NCBI GenBank assembly: GCA_034522055.1
Contig: JAXHLS010000002.1
Location: 124,001-188,000, forward strand
DNA length: 64,000 bases
DNA from: Gammaproteobacteria bacterium
GTDB taxonomy: Bacteria > Pseudomonadota > Gammaproteobacteria > JAABTG01
Direction: 5' to 3'
Both the position numbers and the translations under genes were made by a program. Positions 34,840 through 42,334 of the stretch are shown here, one piece after another. The notes under the pieces were generated by a model. It did not search any database. It saw nothing but the letters and a program-made list of their open reading frames with translations, and was not told where the DNA came from. How positions within the stretch are numbered: the first letter of the stretch is position 1; each line of letters starts with the position of its first letter.

Positions 34840-35856
34840 TCAGGCGGGCTGATAGACCGTGTTGTGGCGCAACACCGCCCAACCAATGCGCGCCAGCTTG
34901 TTGGCCAGCGCCACCGTGGCTTTGTTCACGCCCCGCTCGGCCACCAGGCGCTGCACCCAGCGGCTCAGGCGGTCCTCTTTGCCGGGGGCCCGGCGCACCA
35001 CCGAGCGGGCCCCATGCACCAGCAGGCTGCGCAGATACCTGTCGCCGCGCTTGGTGATCCCCAGCAGCACCGCCTTGCCACCGCTGGAGTGCTGGCGTGG
35101 CACCATCCCCAACGCGGCCGAGACATCGCGCCCCCGGCGATAGCCTCGACCATCACCCACGGTGGCATAAAACGCACCGGCCACCACCGGCCCAAACCCC
35201 GGGATCGTGCACAGACGCCGCTCGGCCTCACGCTCGCGCGCACCCTGCTTGATCAGTCCACTGTAGTACTTGATATGCCCATCGAGTTCACACAACTGCT
35301 GATAGCCACGCTCCAGCAGCTGCCGGAACAGGGCGTTGAGCCCATTCTCGCCATCCTCGAGCAACTCCGGGATGCGACGGCGCAGGCGCCCCACGCCTTG
35401 GGGCACCACAATCCCGTACTCGGCCAGCAGCCCGCGTAACTGGTTGCACAACGCCGTACGGTCGTCCACCACCCCTGAACGCAGCCGGTGCAGGGCCTGG
35501 ATATCCTGCTGAGCCTGGCTCTTGGGCGGCACAAAACGCATCCCCGGGCGCCCGAGCGCTTCGGCAATCGCTCGGGCATCGTTGTAGTCGTTCTTCTGAC
35601 CCCGCACATAGGCCTTGACGTGCTGGGCCGGGATCAGCCGCACCTCGTGCCCCAGTGCCTGCAGCTCACGGGCCCAGTAGTGGGACCCGGCACAAGCCTC
35701 CATACCCACCAGGCAGGGGGGCAGATTAGCAAACCATCCAAGCACTTGGTTGCGGCGGAGCATTTTCTTGCTTACCTCCCGCCCATGGCGATCCAGGTAC
35801 ACGACATGAAACACGTTCTTTGCCAGATCCAGACCCACAGTAGTAATCTCAGACAT
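34840..35856 (-). CDS. IS110-family transposase (IS1111 group)
   Basis: 338 residues from MSEITTVGLDLAKNVFHVVY. The RuvC-like DEDD domain shows GLDLAKN (Asp), VGMEACAGSHYWA (Glu) and KNDYNDARAIAEA (two Asp). The C-terminal Tnp domain has TIPGFGPVVA, GMVPRQHSSGGKAVLLGITKRGDRYLR with the conserved catalytic Ser, and ALANKLARIGWAVL. Upstream codons to 35898 are in frame, but MSEITTVGLDL is the conserved start. The gene appears intact. Confidence 0.95.
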   Translation of the reverse strand: MSEITTVGLDLAKNVFHVVYLDRHGREVSKKMLRRNQVLGWFANLPPCLVGMEACAGSHYWARELQALGHEVRLIPAQHVKAYVRGQKNDYNDARAIAEALGRPGMRFVPPKSQAQQDIQALHRLRSGVVDDRTALCNQLRGLLAEYGIVVPQGVGRLRRRIPELLEDGENGLNALFRQLLERGYQQLCELDGHIKYYSGLIKQGAREREAERRLCTIPGFGPVVAGAFYATVGDGRGYRRGRDVSAALGMVPRQHSSGGKAVLLGITKRGDRYLRSLLVHGARSVVRRAPGKEDRLSRWVQRLVAERGVNKATVALANKLARIGWAVLRHNTVYQPA

Positions 35857-35956
35857 GGTCTTCTCCTTCTTCATCTCGATGGTTGTTAACGTTTCCATCG
35901 TGGCACATCAGATGCCGAACAGATTATAGAGGGAGGAGACCATCTCATCGCTAACA

Positions 35957-36553
35957 GAGAGGGGTCGTCGTATCGCTTCCGCTGGGAAAGAGCCACGTGG
36001 GGGGGCGGTAAACCGCCCAGTAACGGCGCAGCGCGTGAAGCAGGCCGGGCGAAAGAGTGACCAGCCGGTCCTTCGCCCCTTTGCCCTGCTCGATGCGCAG
36101 CAGCCCGCGTTCGCCATCGATATCACGCACCCGCACTCGCACCACCTCGCTCACCCGCAGGCCGCAGCCGTAGCAGGTCTGAAGCAGCATGCGGTGCTTG
36201 GGGTTGGTACAGGCGTTCAGGATCCGCCCTACCTCATCGCGGTTCAGCAACTCGGGGATCCGTTGGGCCCGCTTCGGCACCACGAAGGACACATCGAACG
36301 ACGGCCACTTCAGCACCTGCACATAGAGGAAGCGCACCGCACCGTGGTGAACCCGGCAGGTCGAACCGGATAGCGAACGCTCGACGGCCAGATACCTGAA
36401 CCAGGCCTCCAGCTCTTCGACGCTCAACTGACTCGGCGAACGCCCGTAGTACCGCGCCAGGGCGGTAACCGCTGCCAGGTAACTCTGATGGGTACGCACT
36501 GAAAAGCCACGCTGACGCATGGCATCAATCATCTGCTGCCGCAAGGGTGTCAT
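35957..36553 (-). pseudogene. Tyrosine recombinase, N-terminal fragment
   Basis: About 197 codons: a SAM-like core-binding domain (TPLRQQMIDAMRQRGFSVRT, SYLAAVTALARYYGRSP) and the first half of the catalytic domain, with the first Arg in YGCGLRVSEVVRVRVRDID and GKGAKDRLVTL. At DTTTPL the gene meets the end of the IS21 element and stops three bases later. The missing remainder lies at 30926-31191. The intact protein would be about 285 residues and lie directly upstream of the IS91-type transposase. Confidence 0.9.
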
Positions 36554-36901
36554 CGTCGTCTCTCCTCTCCGTCAGACCCACATCGGGTCAACTGAGAGTG
36601 TTGACGACGGAAGAACCGCCGGCGTCTATCGAAGGGGAGCTACCGCGGAGCGGTTTAGTTCAACGATTGTTGGTCGAATTCATGGTCATGTTGGGGTTCG
36701 TTCCTCACCCCAACCTACGCGCTACGCGCTCCCAATGACGCCGAAGCATGGTATGGGGGGACGAGCGCGGCGGTTCAATCCTACACGCCGCTCTGGCCTA
36801 CACGCCGCTCTACCCCTCTCCCTTTTTGCGTAATTTCACGCCTTTCGCGGTTACGCTTTTCGCTGTCTGGCTCCACAACACGCGAGCCACGCAGCGCTGC
36901 C
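36554..36901. repeat. 5' end of the IS91-like element, half palindrome and repeats
   Basis: 36554-36677 is the remaining 5' end of the IS91-like element. 36678-36718 is the right half of the 84-bp palindrome (ATTCATGGTCATGTTGGGGT, ending CCCCAACCTAC). It is followed by a fragment of the 'CCCTTTTTGCG..TTTCGCGGTTACGCTTTTCG' block (about 36826-36862) also seen near 645, 61660, 63445 and 63575. No gene is seen. Confidence 0.7.
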
Positions 36902-37168
36902 TCAGCCGTCATAAGAGGAGGGTGTGACTCCCAAGGTGGCCAGCACCTCCCGCAGATGACGCACCTCCTGCTTGGAGGTGACTCCTGTCCTGTGGGGACG
37001 ATGTAGGACCCCCTCGCGGCCGTTGAGGGTCACATGAAGTCGCGCGCCGTGCTGCACCACGTCCGCGCCGAGATGATGCAGCAGAGATTCCACGTCCCGC
37101 CAGTGCAGGTTGCCGGTGACCGGCTCCTTGAATATCTCGCCGATGATGCGGGCTTGCTTGTGGCTCAC
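36902..37168 (-). CDS. HicA-like small protein
   Basis: 88 residues: MSHKQARIIGEIFKEPVTGN, LHWRDVESLLHHLGADVVQHGARLHVTLNG and HRPHRTGVTSKQEVRHLREVLATLG. The dsRBD-like fold with 'W-x-DVESLL' and a basic 'HRPH' stretch resembles the stand-alone HicA-like family often annotated as HicA toxin. No HicB-type antitoxin gene is adjacent on either side (a hemerythrin-like gene lies upstream). The G-x-H-x-x-F motif of classical HicA is not clearly present, so RNase activity is doubtful. Confidence 0.7.
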   Translation of the reverse strand: MSHKQARIIGEIFKEPVTGNLHWRDVESLLHHLGADVVQHGARLHVTLNGREGVLHRPHRTGVTSKQEVRHLREVLATLGVTPSSYDG

Positions 37169-37186
37169 GATGGCCTGACCCCGGGG

Positions 37187-37642
37187 TCAGAAATCCCAGC
37201 GCCCCAGGCGCGTGGCCGCCAGGCGTTTTTCCACATCCTCGCGACGCCGCAGCAGCGACGGACCGGCCAGCACGAGAAGGACCGCCTCCTCATGGTCGTT
37301 GTGGTGGTCCATGGCCGCCTTGAGGGGTACCAGCGACTCCAGTAGGTGGTCGACATTGCGGGTCTTGACGATGAAGTTCAGGTCACGCAGCAGGCGCACC
37401 AGATCCTGATGCTCCTCCCGCAACTCGGCAATGGCCCCATCCGGGTCACCCGTCTCCTGCTCCAGGAGGGGGAAGATGACATCGTCCTCGATGCGCATGT
37501 GAAGCCGTAGTTCATCCACCAGTTCCTCGTAGCGTTCCATCGCCAGCTTCCACTGTTCGGCCTCGGCCGCCACCACGCTATCGGCCAGCGCCGCCTCGTA
37601 GCGGCGATGATCGTGAACCAGCCAGTTCTCGGTCTCGCCCAT
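37187..37642 (-). CDS. Hemerythrin HHE-domain protein
   Basis: 151 residues. A four-helix hemerythrin-like protein with iron-ligand candidates in NWLVHDHRRYEAAL, RLHMRIEDDVIFPLLE, REEHQDLVRLL and MDHHNDHEEAVLLVLAG. Likely a di-iron sensor or oxygen/ROS-responsive protein in the cytoplasm (no signal peptide). I start it at the ATG at 37640-37642 because GGGGGAG lies 5 bases upstream; the open frame continues to 37858, but there it would run through tRNA-Leu. Confidence 0.87.
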   Translation of the reverse strand: MGETENWLVHDHRRYEAALADSVVAAEAEQWKLAMERYEELVDELRLHMRIEDDVIFPLLEQETGDPDGAIAELREEHQDLVRLLRDLNFIVKTRNVDHLLESLVPLKAAMDHHNDHEEAVLLVLAGPSLLRRREDVEKRLAATRLGRWDF

Positions 37643-37777
37643 GGAACTCCCCCGCTCGCCACCCGGAATCGGATCCTGCATGGTACGCCGCCACCCGGCC
37701 GCCATGGTATCACCGCTGAAAGCCGCAAATGGTCTTTTCCCACGAGTGCCTTTTTTCACCCGCTCTCGTTTTTTAAA

Positions 37778-37864
37778 TGGTGCCCGGGGCCGGGCTCGAA
37801 CCGGCACGGGGTCGCCCCCGAGGGATTTTAAGTCCCTTGCGTCTACCCATTTCGCCACCCGGGC
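37778..37864 (-). tRNA. tRNA-Leu (UAA)
   Basis: 87-nt class II tRNA on the minus strand: GCCCGGGTGGCGAAATGGGT start, anticodon stem AGGGA/TCCCT with loop CTTAAAA (anticodon TAA), a long variable arm (CGGGGGCGACCCCG), T-arm GCCGGTTCGAGCCCGGC, discriminator A and encoded CCA at 37778-37780. Confidence 0.96.
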
Positions 37865-37932
37865 TGAGGTGAATCTTTACGGGCCGGAGGGTGTCGGGGG
37901 CCTCGGCGGCCTCCTTTTCCCCGAGATATGAC

Positions 37933-38748
37933 TTACTGCTCCCCCACCGGGGGCCATGGCTCCATGGCAGGGGGTAAGGGTGGCCAGGGCTCCGGCTCCG
38001 GGGGTGGTGGCCAGTCGCTTTTCATGGCCGGCGGGCGGGGTGCCGCCACCGGCATGACGACCGGGGCATCCTGTTCGCTGCACTGCAGGGTGGGGGTGGT
38101 ACCGGTGGTGCTGACATAGGACGCCAGGCAGGCCTTGGAGTTGGTCTGGTCCACCACCTTGCGCACCACCAGGTCGCCCTCGCGCATGGCACTGGTCTGG
38201 ACGATGCCGCCCTGGCCGTCGGGCACGCTGTCGTAACAGGCCATGGCGGGACCCGCACCCCCCACCTTCACGAAGGCCACCAGACAGGTGCGGGTGCTGT
38301 CGGGATCCCCGAGCCGGATGATCTCGAGGTCGCCTTCACGCAGGCTGTCCTCGCGCCGTATGGGCTCGTTGGTCTTGGCGGTGCTCTTATAGCAATCTAT
38401 GGCGGGTGAGGTGCCGGGGGTGCTGGCGTAGGCCACGAGGCAGGTGATCTGGTTGCCGTGGTCGCGCACCTTGCGGATGACCAGCTTGCCCTCCTGGAAA
38501 TAGCCCACGTGGTCCACCCGGGAGCGAAACCCGGAATCGGTGTCGTAGCAGGCCATGGAGGAACTCGTGCCGGGGGTACGGATATAGAAGCCGAGACAGA
38601 CCCTGTTGCTTTCCAGATCGGCGATGGCTCGTACGATGAGATCGCTCTCCCGCAGCTTGCCTGTCTGCACCAGCAGGGTGGATTCGAACTCCCCCGACCA
38701 CGCGGCCAGGGGCAACCAGAACAGAACAACCAGCAGTGATCTTTTCAT
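37933..38748 (-). CDS. Secreted protein with four Cys-pair repeats and Pro-rich tail
   Basis: 271 residues. A signal peptide (MKRSLLVVLFWLPLAAWSGE) is followed by four tandem repeats of about 50 residues (starting near 31, 83, 137 and 189). Each reads roughly L-R-E-G-D-L-x-x-R-x-x-x-D, then C-L-x-x-[YF]-x-x-x-x-G-[TA]-x-P-x-x-x-C. The eight repeat Cys residues are evenly placed, one pair per repeat, suggesting one disulfide each. The last 40 residues are Pro/Trp/Glu-rich (WPPPPEPEPWPPLPP), possibly wall-spanning or partner-binding. I do not recognise the family. It stands alone between tRNA-Leu and the spacer before the sulfur globule gene. Confidence 0.82.
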   Translation of the reverse strand: MKRSLLVVLFWLPLAAWSGEFESTLLVQTGKLRESDLIVRAIADLESNRVCLGFYIRTPGTSSSMACYDTDSGFRSRVDHVGYFQEGKLVIRKVRDHGNQITCLVAYASTPGTSPAIDCYKSTAKTNEPIRREDSLREGDLEIIRLGDPDSTRTCLVAFVKVGGAGPAMACYDSVPDGQGGIVQTSAMREGDLVVRKVVDQTNSKACLASYVSTTGTTPTLQCSEQDAPVVMPVAAPRPPAMKSDWPPPPEPEPWPPLPPAMEPWPPVGEQ

Positions 38749-39197
38749 TATTCACTCCCCGCCTTCGGCTTCCTCAAACCCGAATGTCTTCCCGGTGGCC
38801 CCTGGGATGCGCTACCGCGGCCCCGCCCGCGCGCCGGGCCGGCGCGCACATGTACCGGGCCTAGGCGAGACCAATCGAGTACGGCACGTTGCCGCAGACA
38901 CCCACACGTCCTAGCTTCTTCCAAGGCGCACACACCGCCCTCCAAAAGCCGGGAAAGTTTGTGCCAAAATCCCCCAGGACACAAACCTACCGCCACTCGC
39001 CGTGGCGCTGGAACGCCACGGGCCTCGCCGGATCAACGCCACAGTTGAATTCCCGCTGCCTTGGTGGGTAGTCTTGACTTCGTAAGGAGACGGCTGAGAC
39101 ACCCTATGGAGCCGAGCCGGCCAAGGCCCGCCCGTCGCCGGGACAACTGGCAGTCGCGACGCAAGGTCCATCCACAATCCAGCACAGGAGAGCAAAC
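38749..39197. other. Spacer upstream of the sulfur globule gene
   Basis: No convincing gene. An imperfectly symmetrical GTTTGTG..CACAAAC pair (about 38957-38985) could be an operator or hairpin. A TTGACT word at about 39073-39078 is a possible -35 for the sulfur globule gene, but I see no good -10 at the right distance. The gene's likely ribosome-binding site is GGAGAG just before GTG-rich sequence near 39186-39191. Confidence 0.35.
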
Positions 39198-39518
39198 GTG
39201 CGTCCGAATTCATACCGTTCACTGGCCATCGTCGCAATCCTGGGCTCGAGTGCCGCCCTCAACGTGGCACAGGCGGACATGTTCGACATGATCAACCCTT
39301 CGCGGTGGTTCGATAACGACCGCGACTACTATCGTGGACCTTATGGTGGTGGACCCTATGGCTATGGACCTTACGGACCCGGCTACGGCTGGGGTGGTCA
39401 TCCGGGTCACTATGGCAATCCCTACGGCGGTTGGGGCGGCTACCCGGGTTACGGGCCCGGCACCATCATCGTCAACCCACCCAGTGGACAGCAACAGCAA
39501 CAACGGCTTCCGGAGTGA
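39198..39518 (+). CDS. Sulfur globule protein (SgpA/CV1-like)
   Basis: 106 residues. A signal peptide (LAIVAILGSSAALNVAQA) is followed by DMFDMINPSRWFDNDRDYYRG and then a Gly/Tyr/Pro-rich stretch of 'PYGxGPYG' and 'GGYPGYG' repeats, ending with a Gln-rich tail. The DMF-x-M-x-NPS-x-W mature N-terminus and Gly-Tyr repeats are characteristic of the proteins that envelop periplasmic sulfur globules in Allochromatium-type purple sulfur bacteria and relatives. It implies storage of elemental sulfur as an intermediate of sulfide or thiosulfate oxidation. No sox or dsr genes are in the window. The start codon is the GTG at 39198. Confidence 0.85.
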   Translation: MRPNSYRSLAIVAILGSSAALNVAQADMFDMINPSRWFDNDRDYYRGPYGGGPYGYGPYGPGYGWGGHPGHYGNPYGGWGGYPGYGPGTIIVNPPSGQQQQQRLPE

Positions 39519-39623
39519 TGGACCGAGGGTCTGAAGGCGGGGAACTGCAAGGGTTGTACTTCCGGGAGAACCGCATTATGGTGCGTGGATAGGTGCGGTT
39601 TTCATCCAATCCGTGGATAGTTC

Positions 39624-39938
39624 GTGAACAGAAAATTCAGCCTTCCCTGCTGCTTCTGTAACAAACGCAAAAACTGCATTACGTCTTTCCTGTGTTCCAA
39701 GGCCTTCGGCCTGCGCATCGGCCTGTCGCTGGTGGCCGCGGTGGCCCTGGTGATAATGATGCAGCAGATCTTTCCCCACCTGTTCTCCTCGACTTCACCG
39801 GACAGCTACAGTGTGACCGGGCATCCCATGGACCGGCTCGCTGAGGAAAAGCGACGGGCAAGCGATGCAGCAGACCACGCGACGCCCCCGGCCGCGGATA
39901 AGGCGACCGGCAGCGTTAATCCCGACCACGACAGCTGA
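39624..39938 (+). CDS. Hypothetical single-pass membrane protein with N-terminal Cys cluster
   Basis: 104 residues from a GTG. The N-terminus carries CCFCNKRKNC and a further Cys (possible metal-binding knuckle), then one transmembrane helix (about 31-52, IGLSLVAAVALVIMMQQIF) and a polar tail. No recognised family. No clear Shine-Dalgarno; the frame and composition only moderately favour coding. Confidence 0.4.
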   Translation: MNRKFSLPCCFCNKRKNCITSFLCSKAFGLRIGLSLVAAVALVIMMQQIFPHLFSSTSPDSYSVTGHPMDRLAEEKRRASDAADHATPPAADKATGSVNPDHDS

Positions 39939-40039
39939 CCCGGGCCCCCAACCCATGGCGCCACGCCATACGGATCCTTGCCTTCCTCCGGGTTGATCTA
40001 TTCAATCCCTAAGCTCCGAGTCTTCCACGGCTGCTCACC

Positions 40040-40312
40040 ATGTCGGAAATCGTCATCACCCTGGAGCAATTGCGCCGCATGATCGGCGTCAAGGTGCGTT
40101 ATGAGGGATCGTTCTGGCGGGTCATCGAGGTACTGGAGGACGGCCCTTCCCTGGTGCTGGAATCCCAGCAGCACCCCAGGGTGATCCAGCCCGACAAGTT
40201 CGGCGACGGACACCGCCGCACCGCCGAATATCTCACCGTCCCGGTACTGACCCCCGACCGCAGGGAACTCCACCCCCAGTTCCTCGCCCTCGACCTGGAG
40301 GAGGAGGATTAA
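40040..40312 (+). CDS. Conserved small beta-rich protein of unknown function
   Basis: 90 residues: MSEIVITLEQLRRMIGVKVRYEGSFWRVIEVLEDGPSLVL reads as an SH3-like beta barrel (a 'V-R-Y-x-G-x-x-W-x-V-I-E' pattern), followed by an acidic end (LDLEEED). Small proteins of this type occur next to kdsB or purine genes in gammaproteobacteria, but I do not assign a function. It converges with kdsB, the gap being a run of the CATTCACTATTC heptamer-type repeat (about 40340-40370). Confidence 0.65.
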   Translation: MSEIVITLEQLRRMIGVKVRYEGSFWRVIEVLEDGPSLVLESQQHPRVIQPDKFGDGHRRTAEYLTVPVLTPDRRELHPQFLALDLEEED

Positions 40313-40345
40313 CCCCCTCCATCCTCCGGTCCCGCTCACCATTCC

Positions 40346-41134
40346 CTATTCACTATTCACTATTCCCCATTCCCCCCTTCCCCGAACCATCCCCCTCACC
40401 CGCGCCAGATCCCCCGGCGTATCCACCCCCATCCCCGGCGCCATCAGCGCCGCCGCCACATGGATACGATGCCCGCCATGGAGCGCCCGCAGTTGCTCCA
40501 GGCTCTCCAGCCGTTCCAGCTCGCAGGGTGGATGGGTGGCGAAGAACTTCAGGTAGGAGACGCGATAGGCGTACAGGCCCAGGTGGCGATAGTGGCTGCC
40601 GCCCGGGGGCAGGCGGCGCTCGGCCGCGGAGAAGCCGTCGCGGTGCCAGGGTATGGGGGCTCGGCTGAAATAGAGGGCATAGCCGGCGCCGTCCATCACG
40701 ACCTTGACGGCATTGGCATCGAACAACTCCTCGGCGCTGCGCACGGGCTCACACAGGGTGGCGACGTGGGCATCCCCGTGGGCCACCAGGTCGTCGGCCA
40801 CCTGGTGGATAAGCTGCCAGGGCAGTAGCGGCTCGTCGCCCTGCACGTTCACCACCACGGCGTCGTCCGCCAGCCCGAGCACTTCCGCCGCCTCGGCCAG
40901 CCGGTCGGTGCCGGTGCGATGGTCCGCCGAGGTCATACACACCTCGGCACCGAAGTCCCGGCAGGCCTCGGCCACCCGCTCGCTGTCGGTGGCCACCACC
41001 ACCCGCGTGGCGCCGCTGGCACGGGCGTTGTCGTAGACATACTGCAGCATGGGGCGGCCATGGATATCGGCCAACACCTTGCCCGGCAGGCGGGTGGACC
41101 CATAGCGGGCCGGGATGATGACGTGAAAGGTCAA
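40346..41134 (-). CDS. kdsB: 3-deoxy-manno-octulosonate cytidylyltransferase
   Basis: 262 residues. The N-terminal nucleotide-binding signature [15 protein letters not shown] is followed by [13 protein letters not shown] and [14 protein letters not shown]. It activates Kdo with CTP for lipid A-core assembly. It is the last gene of a minus-strand run exbB-exbD-lpxK-Trm112-kdsB and overlaps the Trm112-type gene by 4 bases. The C-terminus (after the kdsB core, [17 protein letters not shown]) is slightly extended by translation into the GAATAGTGAA repeat. Confidence 0.96.
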   Translation of the reverse strand: MTFHVIIPARYGSTRLPGKVLADIHGRPMLQYVYDNARASGATRVVVATDSERVAEACRDFGAEVCMTSADHRTGTDRLAEAAEVLGLADDAVVVNVQGDEPLLPWQLIHQVADDLVAHGDAHVATLCEPVRSAEELFDANAVKVVMDGAGYALYFSRAPIPWHRDGFSAAERRLPPGGSHYRHLGLYAYRVSYLKFFATHPPCELERLESLEQLRALHGGHRIHVAAALMAPGMGVDTPGDLARVRGMVRGRGEWGIVNSE

Positions 41135-41322
41135 TCCTTCACTTCTTCCGGTGCCAGGGGACGCGCCTCGTCCTCCAGCATGATGGGGATGCCATCACGG
41201 ATGGGATAGGCGAGACGGGAGGCATAGCACACCAACTCCTGTTCCTTTTCCTTGTAGACCAGGGGTGCCTTGGTGACCGGGCACACGAGTATGTCGAGCA
41301 GTTTCTTATCCACGACGCACAT
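41131..41322 (-). CDS. Trm112-family zinc-ribbon protein (YcaR-like)
   Basis: 63 residues: [24 protein letters not shown], then [18 protein letters not shown]. This is the YcaR/Trm112-like small protein regularly encoded between lpxK and kdsB in gammaproteobacteria. Only two of the usual four zinc Cys remain (C14 and C32, numbering from MCVVDKK), so zinc binding is uncertain. It overlaps lpxK by 17 bases. Confidence 0.92.
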   Translation of the reverse strand: MCVVDKKLLDILVCPVTKAPLVYKEKEQELVCYASRLAYPIRDGIPIMLEDEARPLAPEEVKD

Positions 41323-42295
41323 CCTCCATCAACAGAGACAAACGTTTGGCCAGCAACGGCGAGGGCTCGGCCGTAACCGGCAGGTACCACATGTCGTGGC
41401 CGGCGAAGTGGCGGCATTTTACCGCGTCTTTCTCGGTCATGATGACCGGCAGCTCCGGCGCGAAGCGGAGGTCCGCGGGAACGAAGGGATGATGGTCCGG
41501 AAAGGCATGGGGCACAACCTTGAAACCCAGATGGCTCAGCATGCTGAAAAAACGCTCGGGATCGCCGATGCCGGCCACTCCGTGGACCCGCCCCCCCCTA
41601 TGGGGCGGCGGCGCGCGGGTGATGCTGTCGTCCATAATGCGCCGGATGGGCTCGGGGCGGTAGGTCATAGTGAACTCACCCCGTGCCGGCTGGCCATAGG
41701 CCACCACGATGTCCACGTCGTTGAGGCGCCCGGGGGGCTCCCGCAACGGCCCCGCCGGCAGACATCGGCCATTGCCGAAGCGGCGCCCGCCGTCGATGAC
41801 GGCGAATTCCAGGTCCCGGGCCAGCCGATAGTGTTGCAGTCCGTCGTCGGACACCACGATATCGCACTGGCGATAGGACACCAGGGCACGGGCGGCGGCC
41901 AGGCGGTCCGGACCCGCGGCCACCGGGCGGCCGGTACGCCGTGCCAGCAGCACTGCCTCGTCGCCCACCGTCGCCGGGTCGCTATCGTGGCGCACCTGCT
42001 GGGGCCAGTGGCGGGCCGTGCCACCGTAGCCGCGGGTGATAATGCCGGGCTGCCAGCCCTGGCGCCGCAGATGGTCCACCAGCCATATCACGAGGGGAGT
42101 CTTGCCGGTACCCCCGACACTGATGTTGCCCACCACCAGCACCGGTACCGGTGCCCGCTCCCCCTGCAGGAGCCCGTGGTCGTAGGCACGGCGGCGCAGC
42201 CACACCAGGGCGCAGAACAACCAGCCCAGGGGAGCCAGCATCAGGGCCAGGGGATGAGCCCTGCGGTACCAGGCCCGCTGCAGCAGGTCACGCAC
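41306..42295 (-). CDS. lpxK: Tetraacyldisaccharide 4'-kinase
   Basis: 329 residues. An N-terminal hydrophobic helix ([18 protein letters not shown]) is followed by the P-loop [22 protein letters not shown], then ITRGYGG and [19 protein letters not shown]. It phosphorylates the 4' position of the lipid A precursor at the inner face of the cytoplasmic membrane. Family-typical length. It is encoded 39 bases downstream of exbD. Confidence 0.97.
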   Translation of the reverse strand: MRDLLQRAWYRRAHPLALMLAPLGWLFCALVWLRRRAYDHGLLQGERAPVPVLVVGNISVGGTGKTPLVIWLVDHLRRQGWQPGIITRGYGGTARHWPQQVRHDSDPATVGDEAVLLARRTGRPVAAGPDRLAAARALVSYRQCDIVVSDDGLQHYRLARDLEFAVIDGGRRFGNGRCLPAGPLREPPGRLNDVDIVVAYGQPARGEFTMTYRPEPIRRIMDDSITRAPPPHRGGRVHGVAGIGDPERFFSMLSHLGFKVVPHAFPDHHPFVPADLRFAPELPVIMTEKDAVKCRHFAGHDMWYLPVTAEPSPLLAKRLSLLMEDVRRG

Positions 42296-42334
42296 GGGAG
42301 ACCACCCGGGCAGGCGGGGCGGACCCGGCCATGG

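Larger units (their letters stand above)
34550..35949 (-). mobile_element. IS110-family (IS1111-like) element inserted in an IS21 terminal repeat
   Basis: About 1.4 kb. Perfect 13-bp subterminal inverted repeats ATGGTCTCCTCCC lie at 34553-34565 and (inverted) 35931-35943, a few bases inside each end, which is the IS1111 layout. The junctions are ...CAGCCG/TATATGG on the left and CATCTCATCG/CTAACA on the right; a shared CG makes the exact ends ambiguous by 2 bases. There is no target duplication. The long non-coding stretch is on the 3' side of the transposase gene, another IS1111-group trait. The target is the right terminal repeat of the IS21 element. Confidence 0.86.
31192..35956 (+). mobile_element. 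IS21-family element with passenger genes, right end split by an IS110 element
   Basis: The left end begins TGTAGATGGCTGTAAAAACC at 31192. The right end, read inward on the minus strand, begins TGTTAGC at 35956 and, after skipping the IS110 insertion, continues GGCTGAGCAAACCC. The healed 26-base right end aligns with the left end without gaps and the homology continues through TGGCGAAGG. A 5-bp direct repeat GAGAG flanks the element (31187-31191, 35957-35961). It encodes a zinc-ribbon protein, IstA, a frameshifted IstB and a 58-residue acidic protein. Without the IS110 it is about 3.36 kb, long for IS21. Confidence 0.86.
29476..36677 (-). mobile_element. IS91-like element with tyrosine recombinase, carrying nested IS21 and IS110 insertions
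   Basis: The two halves of an 84-bp palindromic repeat (29445-29475 and 36678-36718) flank 7202 bp, and an uninterrupted copy exists at 20817-20900. The inserted DNA contains, on the minus strand, a tyrosine recombinase gene (split) and an IS91-type transposase, the two-gene arrangement of several IS91-family elements. A 12-bp hairpin lies close to the 3' end (29483-29517), where the rolling-circle origin end is expected. Removing the nested IS21/IS110 (31192-35956) leaves about 2.4 kb. About 13 bases of the reference palindrome are absent at the junction, so exact ends may be off by a few bases. Confidence 0.82.

Noticed and set aside
37643-37858. N-terminal extension of the hemerythrin-like gene
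   Set aside because: The extension would be translated through tRNA-Leu, and a strong ribosome-binding site precedes the internal ATG at 37642.
40340-40372. Regulatory site at the 3' end of kdsB
   Set aside because: It is one more heptamer repeat (CACTATT) lying at a convergent gene end; no regulator motif.
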